Source: Pseudomonas sp. Seg1
Lineage (GTDB): Bacteria > Pseudomonadota > Gammaproteobacteria > Pseudomonadales > Pseudomonadaceae
Direction: 5' to 3'
NCBI RefSeq assembly: GCF_018326005.1
Contig: NZ_AP021903.1
Location: 5,073,001-5,137,000, forward strand
Length of the DNA stretch: 64,000 nt
The notes beneath the pieces are model-generated. The model saw nothing but the letters and a program-made list of their open reading frames with translations. It was not told the DNA's origin and did not search any database. The stretch's first letter is position 1. Each line of letters opens with the position of its first letter. Both the position numbers and the translations under genes were made by a program. Shown piece by piece: positions 41,757-50,906 of the stretch.

Positions 41757-44700
41757 TCATTCGAAGGTGATGGGCTTGACGAAGACGGTTTCACTTTCGC
41801 CAGACTGGGTTCTGACGCTGAAAACAAAGGTGCCCCCCGTTTCGCTCGACACAAAGACCCGGGTCAGCCCCTGCTTGTCGGTGAACCCCTGCCTTGGCCG
41901 GATAGTCGCGCTGGTGAATATCCCGGGTTCGTAGGACTCGAATTCCCACTCCACGAGCGAGTTTTTCCCAAGGTTGCCGTAGGCGTCCTCAAGCAGCGCA
42001 TAGAGCTCGACTTCCTGGCCTTTTGGCACAATCCCCAACGGCGTTGGCGACAATTCTGCTGGTGGAAAATTCAGGGTACTGGACTCGGCGACGATATCGA
42101 TGGACGGCGCGTACTCAGGCTCAAACAGATCCAGCCAGTACACGGGCGTGTCCGTGCCCATGATCGCTCCCGGAGTGAACGTGGCCAGCAGCGTACCGTT
42201 CACCTCGGTAGCGCCCGTTTCGATGTTGCCCAAGGCCGCTTGCCAGTAAACGTTGACGCCGCTCAACGGCTTCCCCTCGGCATCGATGAGCGTCACCTTA
42301 AAGGTGACTTTCTCTCCACGCTTTCTGGCCACCACCGTGGAAGAACCCTCTACGGTGCACGTGGTCTTGACCAGCGCCTTGAGATCACCCGGCACGTGCA
42401 CCATGGATGCGCGTGAACGTTGCTCACCCAGCAGGACGAGTTCGGCGGCATCGGCATAGGCTCTTTTGTCGCCGCTCTCGGGCAAACTGCCGACCAGAAA
42501 AATCGTCAACGCGTCCATGCCGGTTTCAGCCGATAGCACACGAACGCGCATCAACAGATCGAGTTGACTGAGGTTCTTCAATATCTTGAGGTCGGTGGTG
42601 TCGATGCGGCTGACGCACTCGCGCACTTCCTGCACACTCCAGCCAAAAAAATCGGCCAGTTTGATAGCGGCGGCCTGTTGCGCCAGCCTCCGCGCATCAC
42701 CCGTGACAGTGGGCAATGCATTGACCTGACGCAGATAATCCAACAGCTTTTGCGCCGGTTGCTCGCTTAAGTCGAATGCCCGGGTCAACGTTGTCAGGTA
42801 ATACAGTGTGCGCACCGACAACTCATGTTTGTCGGCCTGATCAAACCAGGCCAAGTGGCCATATTCCAGATAGTCCAGCAATAGCGTGGCGCTCAAGTCC
42901 AGCGTCACTACGACCTCGCTGCGCCGTCGTACTTCAGCCAGCAGATCAAGCAGCGGGCTGGCGTTGCGGCTGGCTGGTCGGCGCGATGCCTCGGCGCTCA
43001 CGTCGTAATGCTCAAGCACTTCTTGCAACAGGTAATGGACCGTGGCATCGGCCCAACTCAGAACGGGTATGGCCAGTTCCACAGCGATACCGGCATAAAC
43101 GGCCAGCGTCTCTTTGACCAGCGACGCCTGAGCGTCCCGCACCTGCAAAACCACACCTGACATGGTTTCGATGATGGACTGGCGCAATGGCACATCGATC
43201 GCCCCCAAGCCGGCTTCGACGGCCCAAGTGACTTTTTCACGAACAACAGCCGAGTAATGCTCCGCTGTCCCGTCAAAGGGTAAAAGCAGGCCATCGGCAT
43301 CGACAATCGGACCCAGACCGTCCGCGCCGGTCGCCAGGAAATCCAGCCAGTCAGCGGCGCCGGCCGGCGGCACACCCGCCATCAGAAAAGTGCTGTTGGA
43401 TAACAGCGCGGTCGGCAACAAGTTGCGAATCTGTTCAAAAAACTGCAGATCCTGCTCGGACGGCTCCAGTGCCGGTTGCGCTGCGACCACGTGTTGCAAC
43501 GTCCACAAAATCGACGGATTGTTTTGCGTCGACCACTGTTCACCGCTGCGCATGGCTTCGATCAGTTCCAGCACATCCGGAGCGCTGCCCGGCACGGTGT
43601 GGATAAGTGGAATGCCTGCCAGGCCGTTGACCCATGCATCCCCGCCGAGTACCGACAGCATCAGCACACCTTCAACCGGTGTGATGCTGAGCAACCGCGG
43701 CAGTCTGACCAAACGGTAAAAGCTTGAGATGATCGCCGGACTGCGCCTCAGCGTGTCGGTCAATCCATGAGCCCTGGCCACCGTGGTTGCCAGATAAAAA
43801 TACGTCTGCAGGTCGATCGCCAGACCGCTGCACAGTTGGCTGATCGTCAAATCGACCTGGCCCGGCGCCGGTAACAGGGGAAACGGACCATTGTCGAGCA
43901 CCAGCGGTTGAAGATAACCGTTCTGACCGTTGAAGATCTGGTCGAACTGCGAGAGCGCTTCGCCGCGACCGTACAGTGACAGTTCACCGATAAACACGGC
44001 AAAGTCAGCGGCGGTGCAGCCATAGCGCTCGTTCAGGGTCTGAAACAGCCCGAAGGCGTGAACTACGCCGTCCGAGATAATCATCTCGCTCCCATCGGGA
44101 GGTGCATTGCCACGCTCTACAGCCCTGATGGCCGCCACCAGCAACGCATCGACCTGGTCGTAAGGCAATCCCGTCCAGTTGGCCAGACGCACCATCCGGT
44201 TCATCCGGTCGTAGTGATTGAAACCGGAGACTGTGTCGGGGTTTGCCGTCAGTCGATGGCGGTCCTGGCCATCGTCGTAAATACCCAACGCCGGTGCGGT
44301 GTTGTTGTTGATGTAGACCGAGCCCGAACGCTCGCTTTCACGCGCATCTGGCTCCTCCGGAATGTTGCCGGGGTAGGTTTGCACATTGGGCGAGCGCACC
44401 GGAGCAAAATCGCGAATCGACAACAAGGCTTCGATTTGTGTGCTGCCCAACTTTGTGCGTTCGCCGAAAAAAGCGACCTGATTCAGATTGCCGTACTTAT
44501 TGTTGGCATCATCCGTGCCGAAGTTACGGGCGTAAAAACCTTCGCGACCTTCTTCATAATCCACCCGTTCCTCAGTCAGCAATTGCCGCTGATAAGGGCC
44601 GAGCCTTGAAGCCTTGGCGAAGCCGCGACCGGTATTGGCGCCACGGGCATTGGCTTGCAGAAAATAGGGGTACGCCAGGTCAACTTTGTGCTCGAAGTCC

Positions 44701-45407
44701 CCGACCGAAAGACCGTGCAACTGCACAACGCCGTCAATCGTGACCCAGTGCTGGTAATACGGCAGGCCATTGGGGTAGCGGGCTTCGATCAAGCCATCCT
44801 CGATCGACGTCTCTTGCAGGTTCCTGGTGATGAACGCCTCCAGCACCGCAATGATGATGTCCACCGACGATATCGACTGATACACCGCGTTGAAGTCGAC
44901 CTGCAGGGGCAGCAGATCCATACGGCGCTCATGCAGTTCGTATTTTTTCTCGCGCCCTGGAATAGACTCGATGCGGTCGCGAATCCAGCGCAACAGTTCG
45001 ATCAGGTAGGCCACCGGCGACAAGATCGACTCCAGCGCATCCACCGGGCACAACGCGGCAAAATCAGTGCCGATCAGATTGTGATAATCGGGGCCTTCAA
45101 CCATCGACAACAAGCCGCTCGAAGGGCGTGCTGCGGCCGTTTTGTCGCCCGTCAGGGTCTGCTCGATAAACTGGCGACGCACATACGTGGCCATGCTGTT
45201 GGCCCTGCGCAAAAACCGCTTTGCGTCATCCGGGCGCAATTCAAGCTCCCTGATCAGGCCCTGAACGCCCTTCTCCACCAGAGGAAAAATCGACCCCTCC
45301 TGCTCAAGGTAGGACTGCAGGTTTTTCAGCCCGGTGTCTTGTACGTGTTGGCCCTCACCAAACAACTGAGCGAACAGTTGCAGGGCGGGACGACGCGAAT
45401 CAGCCAT
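41757..45407 (-). CDS. Tc toxin A component, N-terminal half (TcaA/VRP1-like) with Ig-like tail
   Basis: A 1216-residue protein. The N-terminal 200 or so residues match the Salmonella SpvA-type VRP1 region found in all TcA shells (FAALCPVDALESILSPVAYLIELLRWIRDRIE). The helical shell then runs to about residue 990. The last 217 residues are two Ig/Big-like domains (KVTFKVTLIDAEGKPLSGVNVYW; GQEVELYALLEDAYGNLGKNSLVEWEFES), which TcaA proteins usually lack. A lux-box-like dyad lies 101 bp before the ATG at 45407. It pairs with the TcaB-like gene 70 bp downstream. Confidence 0.88.
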   Translation of the reverse strand: MADSRRPALQLFAQLFGEGQHVQDTGLKNLQSYLEQEGSIFPLVEKGVQGLIRELELRPDDAKRFLRRANSMATYVRRQFIEQTLTGDKTAAARPSSGLLSMVEGPDYHNLIGTDFAALCPVDALESILSPVAYLIELLRWIRDRIESIPGREKKYELHERRMDLLPLQVDFNAVYQSISSVDIIIAVLEAFITRNLQETSIEDGLIEARYPNGLPYYQHWVTIDGVVQLHGLSVGDFEHKVDLAYPYFLQANARGANTGRGFAKASRLGPYQRQLLTEERVDYEEGREGFYARNFGTDDANNKYGNLNQVAFFGERTKLGSTQIEALLSIRDFAPVRSPNVQTYPGNIPEEPDARESERSGSVYINNNTAPALGIYDDGQDRHRLTANPDTVSGFNHYDRMNRMVRLANWTGLPYDQVDALLVAAIRAVERGNAPPDGSEMIISDGVVHAFGLFQTLNERYGCTAADFAVFIGELSLYGRGEALSQFDQIFNGQNGYLQPLVLDNGPFPLLPAPGQVDLTISQLCSGLAIDLQTYFYLATTVARAHGLTDTLRRSPAIISSFYRLVRLPRLLSITPVEGVLMLSVLGGDAWVNGLAGIPLIHTVPGSAPDVLELIEAMRSGEQWSTQNNPSILWTLQHVVAAQPALEPSEQDLQFFEQIRNLLPTALLSNSTFLMAGVPPAGAADWLDFLATGADGLGPIVDADGLLLPFDGTAEHYSAVVREKVTWAVEAGLGAIDVPLRQSIIETMSGVVLQVRDAQASLVKETLAVYAGIAVELAIPVLSWADATVHYLLQEVLEHYDVSAEASRRPASRNASPLLDLLAEVRRRSEVVVTLDLSATLLLDYLEYGHLAWFDQADKHELSVRTLYYLTTLTRAFDLSEQPAQKLLDYLRQVNALPTVTGDARRLAQQAAAIKLADFFGWSVQEVRECVSRIDTTDLKILKNLSQLDLLMRVRVLSAETGMDALTIFLVGSLPESGDKRAYADAAELVLLGEQRSRASMVHVPGDLKALVKTTCTVEGSSTVVARKRGEKVTFKVTLIDAEGKPLSGVNVYWQAALGNIETGATEVNGTLLATFTPGAIMGTDTPVYWLDLFEPEYAPSIDIVAESSTLNFPPAELSPTPLGIVPKGQEVELYALLEDAYGNLGKNSLVEWEFESYEPGIFTSATIRPRQGFTDKQGLTRVFVSSETGGTFVFSVRTQSGESETVFVKPITFE

Positions 45408-45440
45408 GATCAGGTTCCTTGAGTCGACAACTGGCCCGAA

Positions 45441-45462
45441 CAGCCTGGCGTCTTCGCCAGGC
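45441..45462. other. Perfect hairpin in the tcaA leader
   Basis: AGCCTGGCG, loop TCTT, CGCCAGGCT. It lies between the Ig-repeat gene's stop and the tcaA start and inside any transcript from the dyad-linked promoter. No T-tail on the minus strand, so it is not an obvious terminator; a role in mRNA stability or translation is possible. Confidence 0.5.
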
Positions 45463-45508
45463 TGTGCTTTCAGTGAGTACGATTTGGCGCTTGGACGCGG
45501 TTCGCGTC

Positions 45509-45528
45509 TACTGTCAGATCTGACAGGT
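45509..45528 (-). promoter_or_regulatory. lux-box-like operator before tcaA
   Basis: On the minus strand it reads ACCTGTCAGATCTGACAGTA, two mismatches from the perfect dyad at 61918. It lies 101 bp before the ATG of the TcaA-like gene. Related copies stand before three other accessory units in this window. The ACCTG-N10-CAGGT architecture is that of LuxR-family quorum-sensing operators. Confidence 0.72.
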
Positions 45529-45557
45529 TTTAAGACCGTTCGTCGGGAAACGCAGAC

Positions 45558-48500
45558 TCAGGTATCTACCGAAGGCGGCCGCGCAGGCTCGACTTCAAAG
45601 CGTTGGCTGTCGACCCAATCGGAAACCGTCGCGCCGTCCGCACCGTCAGTGATGTCCTGCTGGAATCGGTACCAGTTGCCCGCGCCCGGCAAGGACTGCG
45701 TCGACTCACCGGACCATTTGTCACTGGCGATGGGCACCTCCGGCACCCACTTCACATCCGGGTTGTACCAGCTCACCACCTTGCCCATGCCCTTACGGCC
45801 GCGGCCGGCAAACTGCAGCGGATGACTGACCCAGCGACCCGCCGCCGGCTCGTCGAGGGTGGGCAGATAAGTCCCCAGCACGACGGGGCGCGTTGCGGCG
45901 AGCGAGGCAAACTCACCCAACGATGCCACCGCTTCAAGGGTGCGCCGCCCACCCACGAGTGAGCTGAAATCCCGCGTCACCGACCAGGTGCGATCCTCCA
46001 GCACGCGTGTATTGGCCTGTATCGAACGCCCGCCGGCGGCCACTGTCACCGTGACACTGTCGCCCGGCACACCGAAGCCTGACACCACCGTCGACCGCCC
46101 GATGTGGCCGTCCGCGACCGGCGTCTCGATAAACGGCGCGGCCGGGACGACGTCATAGTTCAACAACGCGGTAATGTCCGATTCCCGCAACTTGCCACCT
46201 TCATCCATAAACGTTTGCCGCGCCCAGATGGTTTTGCTGCCCACTGGCAACGTGACGTCGACTTGCCACTCGCCGTTCCCGCCCACCGCGATGTCCGTGA
46301 GCCAAGGCCCGGGGCGCCCCTCCAGAAAGACCTCGACGCGCCCGTTCACCATGCCCTTCCCCATAAGCGTCGCCGTGCGGGGCAGCTTGCCTTCGGGGGT
46401 TGGCTGGGTAATTTCCGGGGGTAACAGCACCACTTCAAAACTGTGCCGGTCACTGGGCTCCGAAGGCCGGCCCTTGAGGGTTTGCCGGGCATCGATGGTG
46501 TAGATCGCAAAATCCAGTTGGCTCAGGTCAATCGACCAGACGCCGTCCTGACTCAGTACTTTGGGCGCACCGAGAGGACGGTCGAAACGGACATCTCGCA
46601 ACTGCAGCGTCGCGCCCGCCATTCCGTTTTCGCCCCCGACAGTGACCACACGACCGACTTTCGAATCGGCATCCGGCTTGGTGATTGTCGGTTTGAGCAT
46701 GACCACGAGCACCGTGAAGGTCTTGCTCGCTTTTTCTGATGTTTGCTTGCCAACGACCTGAAAGACCTCGACGGTATGCAATATATCCGGAGCGAATTCC
46801 TTGGCTCGCTGGAAAGCCCAGTTGCCGTTCGAGACGGTTGCCAGATGCTCTTCGAGGCTGTCGCTGAATTTGACCTTCACCACCGCTCCCGGCCAGCACG
46901 TGCCGTTGAGCCTGGGTGAAAGGCCATCCTCAACCGGGTCGTTCAGGCCGGGGGCCAAGGGGGGGATAGTGACGGTGTGATTAATGCCCTTGGTGGTCTG
47001 TGCATCCTTTGATTGCCTGATCAGAAGGACGCGCTCAAACGTCGGGCCCCATTCCGTCGGTGCCGTGCTTGTCCATAGGGTATTCCTCACAACAACGTCG
47101 GGCAGGTCTGTGATGCTCCCATCACTGTTCAACAGCTTGACCGTGGCGCCGTCCATGCCTGTGCCGCTGATGGTTGGTTTATAGCTGGAGGTGGAGATCA
47201 CCTTGCTGACTTCAGGCAGAACTTTACTGAAGCCGGGTCTTATGGGTGCCGAAGGGATCCAGCCGCTTGCGCCGTCGTCAACTTTTTGAATGATGCTGAG
47301 CGAGTAAATGCCGAAAGGCCAGTTGGGCACCGTGACCTCCCACTTGCCATCCACCACTGGAACAGAAGGTATCGCAGGTGCATCAGGCCCACTGACACGA
47401 GTGATCTCGACTGTTGCCCCCGAGTATCCGCTCCCCGCAAATTTTATCGAGCCGTCAAGGGGGTGTTTATTGAGACATTCGAGACCGGCGCGGGGCGGAC
47501 TTTGAATGCTCGCGCATCAGTTCTGCCGGAGTGCTCGTCGACGCCAGCAACAAACTGTTCTGCCTTCAGACTCAGAGGACCCGGCGTCATGTCCGGGACA
47601 GTGACACGCCATGCATCTGTGCCCCCTATAACCGGGCCGGTGGCAACAACACTGTGCCCCAACGTATCGAGCAGAATCTCGACAGTAGCCCCACGCATGC
47701 CTTTTAAACCTTCAATTGTGAAGGTTGTATCCACCACTGCGCCTGCAGCAGGGTAAAGAATCAAGGGGGGATGAATGACATTAAGCCATATCGCATCGGA
47801 CTCAACGTCAATGCCCCCCATTTGCGCTTTGACAAGCAGCCGAACCCGACCTTCTGGCAAATAATCATTTGGCGGTCTGTACCAATTACCATTGCTAACG
47901 TTAGCTTGGCCGTATTGCTTGGTTCCGCCCGGTTCAGTACTGAAAAGAGTGACGCTTGAACCGTCCAGAGCATTACCCCGAAATAACGGCGTTTTTCCCA
48001 CAATCGCTTCGTTAGCGGGAAGCTCAATCTGCGGGGTCAAAACCCGCACCGTTACAGTTTCCGAAACAGCACTACTCACGTCCTGATGCCAAAAAACGAA
48101 GAGGCTCAGAGTTCTCGGTTGTCCTGAAGTCGAGATCTGTATTGAAAATCTGCCGGCGCCATCAGCGGTCCCTTCACCAATAGGTTGATGATCCTGGCGC
48201 TCACACACCACCTTCGAAAAAGGTGCACAACCACTCCCCGTGAGCTGGAATGTGCGCCCGACGACCTGGTTGGCATGTTTCGGGTCGATGACGGGGGCAG
48301 AGGTGTTATAAACCGTCCACACTGCGGTATACATATAAGAGCCCGGATACATCTCCCATTGCAGAACCCGAAATTGGTTTCTCCCGGGGGCAGGGGATTT
48401 CTGAACGTCAGTTCAAATAGCCCATCTCCTTTCATTTGCCGCTCATCACTCAAGTCTGTTTCTACGTAGGCCCCGATAATTTTTACGTTGCGTCCCGCAT

Positions 48501-48633
48501 GACCACCGCCAGTGACCTTGACGGGGTTTCTCACGCTCTCACCGTAGGAAGGTGTAAGGATATAAGGCGGTGAGTCGAGGGTTTCGGCATCATCGGATGC
48601 ACCCTCTACAGGCTCTTCCTCAAAGGTCGCCAT
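45558..48633 (-). pseudogene. Tandem Ig-like repeat gene broken by two one-base deficits
   Basis: Three consecutive minus-strand frames join into one protein of about 1025 residues: 48633 to about 48387 (MATFEEEPVEGASDD...), about 48386 to 47460 (...QFRVLQWEMYPGSYMY...KVRPAPVSNVSINTPL), and 47459 to 45558 (DGSIKFAGSGYSGATVEIT...). Adding one C on the coding strand to each of two C5 tracts (G5 at 48386-48390 and 47459-47463) restores the frame, and 3078 nt is then divisible by 3. It contains about ten repeats of 90-100 residues (PxI..P..G.xV...V.G.G..GATV) with DGxW and G.Y.L motifs, as in bacterial Ig-like adhesins. A lux-box-like site lies 77 bp before the start. It is either truly inactivated, phase-variable or an assembly artefact. 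Confidence 0.7.
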
Positions 48634-48710
48634 GGTCAGTTCCTTCTGGTGGGTGGGGGCGGGATGGCTTGCCGGAAGCCTTTAAATACGCCCCCGCACC
48701 TGCGCTACGC

Positions 48711-48730
48711 ACCTGTAAAATCTGACAGTC
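48711..48730 (-). promoter_or_regulatory. lux-box-like operator before the Ig-repeat gene
   Basis: ACCTGTAAAATCTGACAGTC on the plus strand keeps one perfect half (ACCTGT) and most of the other. It lies 77 bp before the start codon of the Ig-repeat gene, with a TATTTAAA element about 22 bp downstream of the dyad, the spacing expected of a class II LuxR activator site. Confidence 0.6.
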
Positions 48731-48944
48731 CCGACGAACGGTCGCGTACGAAAAAAGCCGTTTTGCCCCCACCGGCAACGTCCTCATCCGCAGGCTACGC
48801 CGGGTTGCGCCTTTGCCTACACATCCCTCAGAATCCGCCGGCTTGTGCGCTTTGCCGATGCCCCGTAACTTGATCCGTGCCGCTGCCAATCAGTGGTCGG
48901 GTTTAGTCGCCCGGTAGGTATACGAAGGTGCATAAGCGTCATCA

Positions 48945-49085
48945 AGTCGGGTATTCCCTATCCCCGCACTCGATGGTGGCTGTGCGCAGGGCGCCCTCGG
49001 GCGCGCCGGTTTTTTCGTATTCCTCCCGGTCGACTAACCTGCGTCCAGCCGCCACCCCCTCGTTTAGTCGCGAGACGATGGCAGC
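48945..49085 (+). ncRNA. Candidate structured leader or small RNA before the DUF6124 gene
   Basis: Several complementary blocks are visible. GGTGGCTG (48975) can pair with CAGCCGCCACC (49046), enclosing a GC hairpin GGCGCCCTCGGGCGC (about 48990) and a second arm CCGG(N16)CCGG (about 49006). This gives a three-way-junction-like fold ending about 22 bp before the downstream ATG. An AAAAGGAAA ribosome site follows. This looks like an RNA element rather than coding DNA; its class is not recognised. Confidence 0.4.
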
Positions 49086-49106
49086 CCCATTAAAAGGAAA
49101 TACGAC

Positions 49107-49481
49107 ATGTGCAAAGAGACGCCAAATCCCCCCGAAACCGACGACTCGGTTTCCCCCTACAAATCAGCCCAATCGAAAAAACTCCACGAGGCCGCCGAAA
49201 AAGCTCTCGACCACTACCTCAAGCCCACCGCATCAACCTCCCGCAATTCCGTGGATCGCGGCATGCAGATGTTCATGATCGCCCCCGACCTCAACCGCGA
49301 AGCTGTGGCCATTCAGACGTACGAAACGTTTTCCTCGGTGAGCATTCTGTTGCTGGATCTGGCGGACAGCCTGGACGACAAGCCGCGACATCTGGCGATG
49401 GCGATTTATCAATTGAGCGAGATGGGTTTGTTGCTGGCGGAGCAGGCGCTGGATAACGAGCGGGCGATTGCCGTGACCTGA
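49107..49481 (+). CDS. DUF6124 family protein
   Basis: A 124-residue protein (MCKETPNPPETDDSVSPYKSAQSKKLHEAAEKALDHYLKPTAS) typical of a Pseudomonas-specific family, DUF6124, previously grouped with DUF3077. The core is helical and the C-terminal half contains amphipathic helices (SSVSILLLDLADSLDDKPRHLAMAIYQLSEMGLLLAEQALD). Function is unknown; many paralogues exist per genome. An AAAAGGAAA ribosome site precedes the ATG. Its last codons lie in the first unit of a tandem duplication. Confidence 0.8.
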   Translation: MCKETPNPPETDDSVSPYKSAQSKKLHEAAEKALDHYLKPTASTSRNSVDRGMQMFMIAPDLNREAVAIQTYETFSSVSILLLDLADSLDDKPRHLAMAIYQLSEMGLLLAEQALDNERAIAVT

Positions 49482-49714
49482 TCGTCAACCCGGCGGCGCC
49501 TGAACTGACGCCATCGCGGGCAAGCCCGCTCCCACAGGTGCACAGCATCAGTGAACGACGCAAAACCCTGTGGGAGCTGGCTTGCCAGCGATGCCGTGAC
49601 CTGACTGTCAACCCGGCGGCGCCAGAACTGACGCCATCGCGGGCAAGCCCGCTCCCACAGGTTCACAGCATCAGTGAACGACGCAAAACCTGTGGGAGCT
49701 GGCTTGCCAGCGAT
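49470..49714. repeat. Tandem duplication of a REPIN with the end of the DUF6124 gene
   Basis: Two direct units, 49470-49592 and 49593-49714 (123 and 122 bp), each contain GCCGTGACCTGA, AACCCGGCGGCGCC, a REP arm pair and TCAGTGAACGACGCAAAA. The first unit's GTGACCTGA includes the DUF6124 stop codon, so the duplication copied the gene's final bases. Units differ at only a few positions, so the event is recent. Confidence 0.88.
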
Positions 49715-49739
49715 AGCAATGGTGAAGGCGCCGCAGCAC

Positions 49740-50099
49740 TCAGGCCGAAGCCGGCAACGGCTGAAAACTGAAGTATTGCTTCAATGCACCGACCAGTTGC
49801 CCGTATTCCGGCGGCGGTCGTTGCAGGCTGAAGCCAGCATCGTAATGCAGGGGTGTGGCGTCTTCATGGCACCACAGGCAACACGCGGTGAGGTCGATCA
49901 CCTGCTGGCAGCCGTCGTCGCATGGGATTTTCAGACGCAGATTGAAATCCGCCCCGATCATCATTGGCAACTGGCTGATCAACATCAGCCCGTCCTCGGA
50001 CACATTGCCGAGAAAGCCGATGGGTTTGTCGGTGACGCTGTTGAATACCCTGAGGAAATACGGCAGCTGATGCCGTTCGATTCGGCGGTCGGTAAACAT
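49740..50099 (-). CDS. PilZ domain protein
   Basis: A 119-residue protein with the PilZ c-di-GMP-binding signature. RRIERHQLPYFLRVF supplies the RxxxR switch arginines and GNVSEDGLMLIS the (D/N)xSxxG motif. It is probably a cytoplasmic cyclic-di-GMP receptor; the output is unknown. The ATG at 50099 gives MFTDRRIERHQ; the frame is open to 50138, and a TTG at about 50120 behind GGAG is an alternative start. No operon partner. Confidence 0.8.
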   Translation of the reverse strand: MFTDRRIERHQLPYFLRVFNSVTDKPIGFLGNVSEDGLMLISQLPMMIGADFNLRLKIPCDDGCQQVIDLTACCLWCHEDATPLHYDAGFSLQRPPPEYGQLVGALKQYFSFQPLPASA

Positions 50100-50332
50100 G
50101 CGCAGTTCGCCATGCAAGGCTCCATCACAGAGCCGCACCTTTGCTTCGGAACGCGCCTGTGTGGCAGACGCGCTCTCCCCGCTTCCGGTGTGACGGTCGC
50201 TAAATCGCCGTCACCTGACAACTCGCCAGTCGCAGGTGTTGCACGGGCACATTAGAGACTCGGCTCTAAACCCGATTGATTCGACTATAGCTCAGGCTGT
50301 ACAACCGGCCAGCTTTTGTATGACAACTGCCA

Positions 50333-50719
50333 TCAAAAGCGCGTCGGACGCACCACGGCAGCGGCGCTGCGCGTCGGGTAATGACCCAGGCTCTGCAGGG
50401 TTTCCAGACGGGCGCGGGCGCGGTAGGCGTATTCGCTATTGGGGTACGAGGCGATGATGAATTGATAGGTCTGCGCCGCATCGACAAACATCTTTTGCCG
50501 TTCCAGGCACTGGCCGCGCATCATCGACACTTCCGGCCACACGTACGGGCGGGCACGGCTGGCGCGTTCGACCTTGGACAGTTCGAGCATCACCTGCTCG
50601 CAATTGCCGCGATCGTAGGCGCTGTAGGCATTGTTCAAATGATGGTTCATCGACCAACGGGTGCAGCCCGTCACGGCGAGGACGCTGAGGGCAAGGGCGG
50701 CAATGGGTACGAATCGCAT
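50333..50719 (-). CDS. Small putative lipoprotein with TPR-like helices
   Basis: A 128-residue protein with a lipoprotein signal (MRFVPIAALALSVLAVTGC, lipobox VTGC at about 16-19). The helical body (NNAYSAYDRGNCEQVMLELSKVERASRARPYVWPEVSMMRGQCLERQKMFVDAAQTYQFIIASYPNSEYAYRARARL) resembles tetratricopeptide repeats. It is probably tethered to the outer membrane. AGGAG lies at a good distance before the ATG at 50719. Function unknown. Confidence 0.82.
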   Translation of the reverse strand: MRFVPIAALALSVLAVTGCTRWSMNHHLNNAYSAYDRGNCEQVMLELSKVERASRARPYVWPEVSMMRGQCLERQKMFVDAAQTYQFIIASYPNSEYAYRARARLETLQSLGHYPTRSAAAVVRPTRF

Positions 50720-50906
50720 GAGGGTTCTCCTGTCTTGTGCTCTGTATCGACCCATCGTCGGAAATCTTCAGAACCGTTTGCGCCGATTGTCGCGTTGGTG
50801 CGGTAGTCGCGTTCAATAAAGAAAACGATAAGTAGTGCAAACGAACAATGACTACACCCTTCGAGCATAGTAGCCTTCGCTAGCGCTTGAACTCAGGAGT
50901 CTTTGC

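Larger units (their letters stand above)
48634..49106. other. Divergent regulatory region with lux-like site and structured leader
   Basis: 473 nt without a gene. The left side holds the lux-box-like dyad (48711) and a TATTTAAA -10-like element (about 48681-48688, minus) for the Ig-repeat gene. The right side (48945-49085) is a structured leader of the DUF6124 gene, listed separately. Short open frames here lack motifs and ribosome sites. Confidence 0.6.

Noticed and set aside
48381..48395. Programmed -1 ribosomal frameshifting as the explanation of the broken gene
   Set aside because: The C-rich codons could slip, but neither site has an obvious slippery heptamer with a following pseudoknot, and two such sites in one gene are unlikely; kept only as an alternative.
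47444..48633. Two separate small genes (302 and 175 codons) upstream of the Ig-repeat frame
   Set aside because: Adding one base at each of two G5 tracts joins all three frames smoothly, so they are treated as one broken gene.
49512..49714. A CRISPR array
   Set aside because: Repeat units are long REP palindromes with inverted arms and only two units; no short regular repeats with unique spacers and no cas genes.
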